Assembly (NCBI GenBank): GCA_902488525.1
Contig: CABTWP010000024.1
Location: forward strand, 1-29,939
Origin: an uncultured Collinsella sp.
GTDB lineage: Bacteria; Actinomycetota; Coriobacteriia; Coriobacteriales; Coriobacteriaceae
Direction of reading: 5' to 3'
DNA length: 29,939 nucleotides
The notes under the pieces were generated by a model that was given only the letters and a program-made list of their open reading frames with translations, was not told the origin of the DNA and did not search any database. Both the position numbers and the translations under genes were made by a program. This document shows positions 24,879 to 29,939 of this stretch, one piece after another (the stretch's first letter is position 1; the number at the start of each line of letters is the position of its first letter).

Positions 24879-24936
24879 GCGGGCACCCTGCCCGCTTTGC
24901 TGTTTGGAAAGATACGGCCTCGATCGGGCAGTGCCC
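24879..24936 (-). promoter_or_regulatory. Two palindromes in the pstS leader
   Basis: GCGGGCA-CCC-TGCCCGC (24879-24895) and GGGCAGTGCCC (24926-24936) lie 26 and 73 nt upstream of the pstS start. They share the GGGCA/TGCCC arms. They may be regulator sites or a structured leader. No confident -35/-10 pair was found in 24854-25057. Confidence 0.4.
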
Positions 24937-25057
24937 GCGCCAACTGCGGTTTTTTACGGGCATCTGATAGACCCTTACCGCAAGCGCAGCACGGCCTTTA
25001 CAAACGAATAACAAACCCGCCACCAAGCATGACCCGCCTTTTACACCAATAAAAACA

Positions 25058-25126
25058 AAGTTGCGGTGAAATAGTTCCTGCTTGGCCATCAAATGGCCCA
25101 TTCTAGGAACTATTCCACCGCAACTT
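25058..25126. repeat. REP-like hairpin, copy 1; probable terminator of the Sapep dipeptidase gene
   Basis: Arms 25058-25078 and 25106-25126 pair at 20 of 21; the left begins AAGTTGCGGTGAAATAG. A smaller GGCCA/TGGCC stem lies in the 27-nt loop. It lies 21 nt after the dipeptidase stop. On the minus strand the stem is followed by TTTGTTTTTATT, so it can terminate there. A second copy is at 28333-28399. Confidence 0.8.
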
Positions 25127-25147
25127 AGATTGGGAAACCGCGAGACC

Positions 25148-26584
25148 TTAAAGCTCTAATTCATTCAAACGGAGGATCGCAACAATATAGATCTTGAGCG
25201 CCTGCTTGAGCTGTTCCTCGTTGGCGCACTCGTTGGGGCCGTGCATCTGGCCGCCCCACGAGGGCAGCTCCAGGCCGGTCTCCTCGGGGCCAAACGAGAC
25301 GGCGCGGGCAAAGTTGCGCGCGTACGTGCCGCCGCCCATGGCAAAGGGTTCAGCATGCTTGCCGGTGAACTCGTTATAGGTATCGATAAGCGCCTTCACG
25401 GCCGGATCATCGGCAGAGACCGAGAACGGCACCTTCGCGCGACCCAGCTGGCACGTCACGCCGAAACGGCCCACGAGCGGATCGAGCTGCTCGCGGATGG
25501 TATCGGCACTCGTGCTGTCGGGGAAGCGCACGTCGATGACCTGCTCGATATGGCCATCCGCCACGCGGATGACGCCAGCGTTGCAGGTAAGCGGGCCAAA
25601 CGCCGGACTCGTCGCATCGATACCCAGGCCGCGGCCATAGGCGTCCGCATGCACAAAGGCCAAAAACTTGACAAACTCGTGCTCGGCGGGCGTCAACAGG
25701 CGCTTGTCACGGGCGCCAAACGCGTCCTCGACCTCGCGCAGATACGCCACGATCAGGCCGACAGCGTTGATAGTGCCCTCAGGCATCGAGGCATGACCGC
25801 CAATGCCGTGGGCAAAAATCTGCGCATGCCCGTTATCGAGTGTCGTGATCTCAAGGCGATCGGCGTTCTCGACCGGCGCCGGCAGCTCATCGGCGGCAAT
25901 CGCGAGCTCGCAGATGGACTGCGACGGAATGGCATTGCTCGCCTCGGCGCCGCTCCACGACACGATGCGCCCGCCGTCGATCTTGGAGCTCACGAACGTC
26001 GCCCCAAACTGGCCCTTCTCGGCATTGCAGACCGGGAACTCGGCATCGGGCGTAAACAAAAAGTCGGGGTCTGCGTGGTTCTCCAGATAATGGTGAACGT
26101 CGGACATGCCCACTTCCTCATCGCAGCCCAGCAGCGCGCGGAAAGCATAGCGCGGGGTAATGCCGTGCTTGAGCAGATAAGCGCCGGCGTAGAGCGACAG
26201 CACCGCCGGACCCTTGTCGTCAATCACGCCGCGACCGAGCAGCCAGCCCTCGCGGCGCTCCATCGCAAACGGGTCGGTGTTCCAACCGGGGCCAGCGGGA
26301 ACCACGTCCACGTGGCAGATAGTCGCGAGCTGCTTGTCGCCGCGACCCGGGATATCGGCGATTCCCACATAGCCCCCGTCGTCGCTCGTCTGATAGCCGA
26401 GCTTTTGCGCAATGCCGAGCGCGCAATCGAGCGCGTCACGGACCGGGCGGCCAAACGGCGCACCGGGCTCCGCATCGGCAGCAACGGCCACGGACGGATA
26501 GCTCACCAGTTGTTCGATATCGGCAACGACATCCTCCCAGACCTCGTCGACATACTCGGCAACGCTCTGCTCCACCTGATTCAT
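25148..26584 (-). CDS. Sapep-family (PepV-like) M20 dipeptidase
   Basis: A 478-residue zinc dipeptidase. Metal and catalytic residues are complete: ATICHVDVVPAGPGW (His), GRGVIDDKGPAVL (Asp), GCDEEVGMSD (Glu-Glu), FTPDAEFPV (Asp) and GGQMHGPNECANEE (His). The large lid domain and GWNTDPF segment are typical of PepV/Sapep, which cleave dipeptides with an N-terminal D- or L-residue in the cytosol. The ATG at 26584 has AAGGAGGTC upstream; the frame open to 26779 has no better site. A HAD gene ends 55 nt upstream in the same direction, so they are probably co-transcribed. Confidence 0.9.
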   Translation of the reverse strand: MNQVEQSVAEYVDEVWEDVVADIEQLVSYPSVAVAADAEPGAPFGRPVRDALDCALGIAQKLGYQTSDDGGYVGIADIPGRGDKQLATICHVDVVPAGPGWNTDPFAMERREGWLLGRGVIDDKGPAVLSLYAGAYLLKHGITPRYAFRALLGCDEEVGMSDVHHYLENHADPDFLFTPDAEFPVCNAEKGQFGATFVSSKIDGGRIVSWSGAEASNAIPSQSICELAIAADELPAPVENADRLEITTLDNGHAQIFAHGIGGHASMPEGTINAVGLIVAYLREVEDAFGARDKRLLTPAEHEFVKFLAFVHADAYGRGLGIDATSPAFGPLTCNAGVIRVADGHIEQVIDVRFPDSTSADTIREQLDPLVGRFGVTCQLGRAKVPFSVSADDPAVKALIDTYNEFTGKHAEPFAMGGGTYARNFARAVSFGPEETGLELPSWGGQMHGPNECANEEQLKQALKIYIVAILRLNELEL

Positions 26585-26639
26585 GAACGACCTCCTTACC
26601 AATGAGCGACGGGTACGCCCGCCCCTCACATTATGTCTA

Positions 26640-27302
26640 TTAGATAGCGAAAAGTTTAGCAAGCTCGGCCACCGAGTGCACCACCGCATCGGCGCCCGCG
26701 GCCTCGTGCTCCCCCGGCGCTGCCGCGCCCGAATAGATGCCGATGCACGGCACGCCCATCGCGTGCGCGCCCTCCACATCGTTAAAGCGATCGCCGATCA
26801 TCACGGCATCGTCGGCCGTCGCGCCGAGCGCCGCCAGGGCATCGCGAACCGAATCGGCCTTGGTCTCGCGTCCCTGCGGCGGATTCATGCCAACCACAGC
26901 TTCGAACTGGCAAAGCCCCAGCTCATGAACCATATCGATGCACTTCGCCTCCATGCGAGACGTCGCCACGGCCATACGCTTGCCCTGGGCGGCCAACCCA
27001 TCCAGCAGCTCGGGGACCCCATCGAACACGGGGTACTCCTCCGGCCCCAGCTCATCAAAAAAGGCGCGGTACTCGTCGGCCACCACAAGCGACTCCTCGC
27101 GGGAAAAGCCGTAAAAGTCGTGAAAGCTCTTCCACAGGGGCGGCCCGATCATACGGCGCAGATCACCCATCTGCGCCTCCGAAAACCCGCGCGCAGCCAG
27201 CGTCTTGCGCGTCGAGGTCATCACTGCCCGGCCCGTATCTGCCACCGTGCCGTCAAAATCGAACAACACGACCGGCCGTTTGCCTATCTCCAACGCCTCC
27301 AT
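26640..27302 (-). CDS. HAD family hydrolase (phosphoglycolate-phosphatase/PpaX-like)
   Basis: A 220-residue HAD-IA phosphatase. Motif I is LFDFDGTVADTG (nucleophile Asp), motif II AVATSRME, then a Lys in GRETKADSV and motif IV MIGDRFNDVEGA. The helical cap between motifs I and II contains PPLWKSFHDFYGFS, as in the Gph/PpaX group. It should remove phosphate from a small metabolite. Two starts are possible: the ATG at 27308 directly touches AAGAGGA, while that at 27302 lies 6 nt from it and is preferred. It is divergent from the DegV gene and probably shares the palindrome at 27344. Confidence 0.85.
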   Translation of the reverse strand: MEALEIGKRPVVLFDFDGTVADTGRAVMTSTRKTLAARGFSEAQMGDLRRMIGPPLWKSFHDFYGFSREESLVVADEYRAFFDELGPEEYPVFDGVPELLDGLAAQGKRMAVATSRMEAKCIDMVHELGLCQFEAVVGMNPPQGRETKADSVRDALAALGATADDAVMIGDRFNDVEGAHAMGVPCIGIYSGAAAPGEHEAAGADAVVHSVAELAKLFAI

Positions 27303-27343
27303 CGGCATTCCTCTTCCCCAGTTGACGATTTCCACACCGACAC

Positions 27344-27380
27344 TTCAAACTGTTGACTATTCAACAATTGAACCTAGTAA
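27344..27380. promoter_or_regulatory. Promoter and nested palindrome before the DegV gene
   Basis: TTGACT (27353-27358) and TAGTAA (27375-27380), 16 nt apart, form a plus-strand promoter candidate. A palindrome TGTTGA-CTAT-TCAACA (27351-27366) covers the -35. An outer pair, TTCAA (27344-27348) and TTGAA (27368-27372), extends it. This looks like an operator able to control the DegV gene and perhaps the divergent HAD gene. Confidence 0.55.
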
Positions 27381-27458
27381 TGTGGAACGACTCTACTATA
27401 CTTGTCGCACTTTGCTCTCAGAAGGCGGCGCGCAAGCGCCCCAACGAAAGGTGCAATT

Positions 27459-28319
27459 ATGTCTTTTGCCATCATAACCGACTCCACGTCGGACATCTCC
27501 CCCGCCCACGCTCAAGAGCTCGGCATTTACGTGATTCCGCTGCATGTGATTATCGAGGGCGAGGACCTGCTCGACCAGGTGCAGATTACCGCCGAGGAAT
27601 ACGTCGCGCGCATGGCCGGCTCCGAGCAACTGCCGCACACCTCGCAGCCGAGCGCCGGCGAGTTCAAGGCACTCTTTGACCGCGTGCTCGCCGACGGCCA
27701 TGATAGCGCCATCTTTATCTCACTGTGCAGCGAGTGGTCCGCCTGCTATGCCAACGCCAGCCTGACGGCCGAAACGCACGAACTCGACGTGCGCTGCATC
27801 GACTCGCGCACCGGCTCGGGTGCCGAGGGCCTGCTGGTGGAGTACGCGCTGGCCATGCGCGAGGACGGCCGCAGCCTGGACGAGACCGAGGCGCAGATCC
27901 GCGCGACGCTGCCCGACGCCCACCTGCTGCTGATTCCCCGCACACTCGAGAACCTCGTTAAGAACGGCCGCGCGCCCAAGCTCGCCGGCCAGCTCACGCA
28001 GATGCTCAACATTCGCCTGGCCGTTTCGCCGGAGTGGAAATCGGGCGAGATCAAGGCCATCAAGAAGGGCCGCGGCGCCAAGCGCATCGTCGTCAACACC
28101 ATGGCCGACTGCCTCGCGTTTTTGGCTGAGCATCCGGGTTCAAGCGTGCGCGTGCTCACGACCGGCGCCGCCGAGGAGCAAGAGCTCGTCAGCCAAGCGC
28201 TCGCAGGCCAAGACTATGTAGACGCCGGCACCGGCCCCATCGGCTGCACCATCGCCACCCATGTAGGCATCGACGCCATCGCCATCAGCTACTGCCCCCG
28301 CTACCAGCCAACTCACTAG
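27459..28319 (+). CDS. DegV family protein (fatty-acid-binding, FakB-like)
   Basis: A 286-residue cytosolic protein of the DegV family, which binds one fatty acid and presents it to the kinase FakA for phospholipid synthesis. Signatures: AIITDSTSDIS at the N terminus, TSQPSAGEF, IDSRTGSGAEGLLV, and TGPIGCTIATHVG near the end. The exact fatty acid, and any FakA partner, are not in the window. The ATG at 27459 has GAAAGG upstream, which rules out the longer frame from 27402. It is followed by a REP-like hairpin 13 nt after the stop. Confidence 0.92.
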   Translation: MSFAIITDSTSDISPAHAQELGIYVIPLHVIIEGEDLLDQVQITAEEYVARMAGSEQLPHTSQPSAGEFKALFDRVLADGHDSAIFISLCSEWSACYANASLTAETHELDVRCIDSRTGSGAEGLLVEYALAMREDGRSLDETEAQIRATLPDAHLLLIPRTLENLVKNGRAPKLAGQLTQMLNIRLAVSPEWKSGEIKAIKKGRGAKRIVVNTMADCLAFLAEHPGSSVRVLTTGAAEEQELVSQALAGQDYVDAGTGPIGCTIATHVGIDAIAISYCPRYQPTH

Positions 28320-28332
28320 GGACGCCCACATC

Positions 28333-28399
28333 AGTTGCGGTGGAATAGGGACTGTTTTTGGCTTATTAGCCGCCAATCAATCCCTATTCCACCACAACT
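28333..28399. repeat. REP-like hairpin, copy 2
   Basis: Arms 28333-28351 (AGTTGCGGTGGAATAGGGA) and 28381-28399 pair at 18 of 19. The 29-nt loop holds a smaller GGC/GCC stem, as in copy 1. The first 12 bases are the same as copy 1 except for one base. It sits between the convergent DegV and toxin genes. There is no T-run, so a terminator role is unclear. Confidence 0.8.
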
Positions 28400-28412
28400 T
28401 GGAAATCGGCGA

Positions 28413-28721
28413 TCAGCCCAGCGGACCCTGAAACAGCTCCTGATGAGTGCCCATTCTCACCAGCCTAATCATTGGGTTAGTCTTATGGGGAAGATAAAGA
28501 ACGACCACATCGACCAAGCCATCGGATAGGTGGAAATCGATGTGGCCGTTGTAGTTTCCGCCCGGGTTTGAGAGCTCGTGGGCGCCATACTCCGCCGGAA
28601 GTGACCCATGAGCCACAAGCTCTGCAACCGCCGCTTTAAACTCACTTTTTAGCTGCGGATGCATGCGCATCGTTCGTTTGTAGTCCACCTTAAATTGAGC
28701 CTCGACTTTAATCTCGAACAT
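28413..28721 (-). CDS. Type II toxin, YafQ family (RelE/ParE superfamily)
   Basis: A 102-residue predicted ribosome-dependent mRNA endonuclease. The family pattern is clear: N-terminal FKVDYKRTMRM, LPAEYGAHELS (His48), GHIDFHLSDGLVDVVVLYL (His60, Asp67) and RMGTHQELF (His93). These match the catalytic histidines of YafQ. The Asp-His of the usual 'DH-x-L' is Ala-His here. It lies 2 nt after the antitoxin stop, so the pair is one operon and should form a tight complex. Confidence 0.88.
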   Translation of the reverse strand: MFEIKVEAQFKVDYKRTMRMHPQLKSEFKAAVAELVAHGSLPAEYGAHELSNPGGNYNGHIDFHLSDGLVDVVVLYLPHKTNPMIRLVRMGTHQELFQGPLG

Positions 28722-28723
28722 CG

Positions 28724-29023
28724 CTATTCCTCATCGAGGAATGACATAAGCTCATCAGCGTTATTGAATGACGGGCTATCGTCCGGCAAAATCCCCAACT
28801 CATGAGCCTCGGCGATCACCATGGCACGCCTCGTCGCCTCGTTGGGCACCTCCGCCCTTCCTACAATCTCAAAAGGAATCTTTCGCTGATTTACCAGCTG
28901 CCGAACGGCAAGATTGAGATAGGAATTGAGGCTGAGGCCGACCGAATCCAAGAACTCAGTCGCCTGCTCCTTGAGCCCCTCTTCGATTCGAACCGTCGTA
29001 GGCTTAACTGTTGCTGTAGACAT
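28724..29023 (-). CDS. Type II antitoxin, RelB/DinJ family
   Basis: A 99-residue antitoxin with an N-terminal ribbon-helix-helix DNA-binding domain (TTVRIEEGLKEQATEFLDSVGLSLNSY begins it). The C-terminal tail, ending DELMSFLDEE, should wrap the toxin. It is the first gene of the toxin-antitoxin operon and should repress it together with the toxin. AGGAGG lies 6 nt before the ATG. A -10 TATACT (29055-29060) and a 36-nt palindrome lie upstream. Confidence 0.9.
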   Translation of the reverse strand: MSTATVKPTTVRIEEGLKEQATEFLDSVGLSLNSYLNLAVRQLVNQRKIPFEIVGRAEVPNEATRRAMVIAEAHELGILPDDSPSFNNADELMSFLDEE

Positions 29024-29046
29024 TTGCGACCTCCTCGCCCTCGTCT

Positions 29047-29106
29047 TTTACACCAGTATACCCAATATAAATGGCAATCTGGTGTTAAATAACATCAGAT
29101 TGCCAT
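29047..29106 (-). promoter_or_regulatory. Toxin-antitoxin promoter and 36-nt inverted repeat
   Basis: Arms ATGGCAATCTGGTGTT (29071-29086) and AACATCAGATTGCCAT (29091-29106) pair at 15 of 16. On the minus strand TATACT (29055-29060) is a good -10. TTTTACACCAG (29047-29057) recurs inverted as CTGGTGTTAAA (29079-29089), which suggests RHH-repressor half-sites. The hairpin may also terminate the LOG-family gene, whose stop is 31 nt upstream. Confidence 0.65.
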
Positions 29107-29136
29107 GCGTATTCATGTCGCGTGGGCACGATTGAT

Positions 29137-29895
29137 CTACATCAGCCCGCTCAGGGCGATGTCGACGGCTTCGTTGAGGTCGTCGGTGATGTGCACGAGC
29201 TCGGGATCGAGCGGGCTGATCATACCGGCGTCCATCACCGGGCCGTTGAGCCAGTCGAACAGGCCCTGCCAGTACTCTGTGCCCACCAGCACGAGGGGCA
29301 TGCGCTTGACCTTGTGCGTTTGCACCAGCGTGAGCACCTCGAACATCTCGTCGAGCGTGCCAAAGCCGCCGGGAAACACGATGGCGCCCGAGCTGTATTT
29401 GACGAACATGGTCTTGCGCACAAAGAAGTAACGGAAGTCCATGCCGAGGTTCACGTATTTATTGAGCCCATGCTCGTGCGGCAATTCAATGCCCAGGCCA
29501 ACTGACTTGCCGTTGACACTCGCCGCTCCCCTGTTGGCCGCTTCCATGATGCCGGGGCCGCCACCGGTGATAACCGCCACGCCGCGCTGGGCAATCTTAC
29601 GGCCGACCGTGCGCGCCGCCTTGTAGGCCGGGTCCGTCTTGGGCGTGCGGGCACTACCGAAGATGGTCACCGCAGGCCCTAACTCGGCAAGTGCGCCAAA
29701 GCCATCGACAAACTCGGCCTGGATGCGCAGTACGCGCCACGGATCGGCATGCAGCCAGTCGGTCGACTCCTCGGGCGCCAGCAGGTTGGCGTAGGTGTTG
29801 TCCTTAGGAATCATGGGGCCGCGCATGACCACGGGGCCGCGGCGGTACGTCTCGTCGTAGGCAGGCTCGCCCTCGACGTTCTCATTCTTAATCAT
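29137..29895 (-). CDS. LOG family protein (TIGR00730-type Rossmann fold)
   Basis: A 252-residue protein of the LOG/TIGR00730 family. The core has TIFGSARTPK, VITGGGPGIMEAANRGA and the signature FPGGFGTLDEMFEVL, where PGG-x-GT-x-x-E binds the phosphoribose of a nucleoside monophosphate. Characterised members release free cytokinin-type bases from nucleotide 5'-monophosphates; the bacterial role is unclear. A 60-residue N-terminal extension with RGPVVMRGPM is typical of actinobacterial versions, from memory. The ATG at 29895 has AGGAG 5 nt upstream and is preferred over the GTG at 29901. Confidence 0.88.
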   Translation of the reverse strand: MIKNENVEGEPAYDETYRRGPVVMRGPMIPKDNTYANLLAPEESTDWLHADPWRVLRIQAEFVDGFGALAELGPAVTIFGSARTPKTDPAYKAARTVGRKIAQRGVAVITGGGPGIMEAANRGAASVNGKSVGLGIELPHEHGLNKYVNLGMDFRYFFVRKTMFVKYSSGAIVFPGGFGTLDEMFEVLTLVQTHKVKRMPLVLVGTEYWQGLFDWLNGPVMDAGMISPLDPELVHITDDLNEAVDIALSGLM

Positions 29896-29939
29896 GGGCA
29901 CTCCTATCGAGAAAAAGAAAAGCGGGCGGGGGCGACGCC

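Noticed and set aside
22868..24967. A 699-codon open frame on the plus strand opposite pstC and pstS
   Set aside because: It is a composition artefact: low-complexity Gly, Asp, Arg and Leu, with no ribosome-binding site, opposite a clear pst operon.

Overview
The window reads as a chromosomal segment of a high-GC, anaerobic actinobacterium. Gene content and style suggest a Coriobacteriia member, most likely Collinsella or a close relative. This is inferred from recognised protein families; no 16S or marker gene is present. Genes are tightly packed on both strands. No tRNA, rRNA, CRISPR array or insertion-sequence transposase was found.

Layout. 1-2300: the 5' part of a metallophosphoesterase (minus) and a K+/H+ antiporter with two RCK_C domains. 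2400-6900: serine biosynthesis (serC, serA), a terminator, an M20 peptidase and a short DUF1015-like protein. 7000-9010: two tandem histidine phosphatases and a nitroreductase on the minus strand, the latter behind a DtxR/IdeR-like box. 9200-10300: a DUF308/HdeD-like membrane protein joined to a YaiI/YqxD (DUF188) protein. 10450-12700: a His-rich putative Mn exporter, divergent from a DEDDh exonuclease-domain protein. 12700-14840: an AT-richer island with a lone PD-(D/E)XK-like (AbiEi/DUF559-style) nuclease-like gene, bracketed on each side by an inverted pair of a 29-nt motif (four copies). 14770-17540: a zinc/cadmium efflux locus made of an ArsR/SmtB sensor, a stand-alone HMA metal-binding protein and a P1B-type ATPase, with three copies of one palindromic operator. 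17559-17685: a 127-nt nested inverted repeat. 17820-21030: an MntR/DtxR-family regulator, a Cof-type HAD phosphatase and an ABC-F ATPase, all on the minus strand. 21190-24850: pstSCAB on the minus strand. 25150-28320: a Sapep-type dipeptidase and a HAD phosphatase (minus), divergent from a DegV protein. 28410-29900: a YafQ/DinJ-type toxin-antitoxin pair and a LOG-family protein.

How the genes fit together. Metal homeostasis is the main theme: zinc efflux, a putative Mn exporter, a DtxR-family regulator whose promoter shares an AGTTNNCC motif with the exporter promoter, and a nitroreductase behind an iron-box-like palindrome. Phosphate uptake (pst), serine synthesis and peptide/dipeptide hydrolysis make up the rest of the recognisable metabolism.

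The most unusual structures are the four-copy motif around the nuclease-like gene, two hairpins of one REP-like family (25058-25126 and 28333-28399), and the 127-nt nested palindrome after the metal ATPase. All start choices, motif positions and palindromes were worked out by eye. Family names come from remembered motifs, not from a database search.
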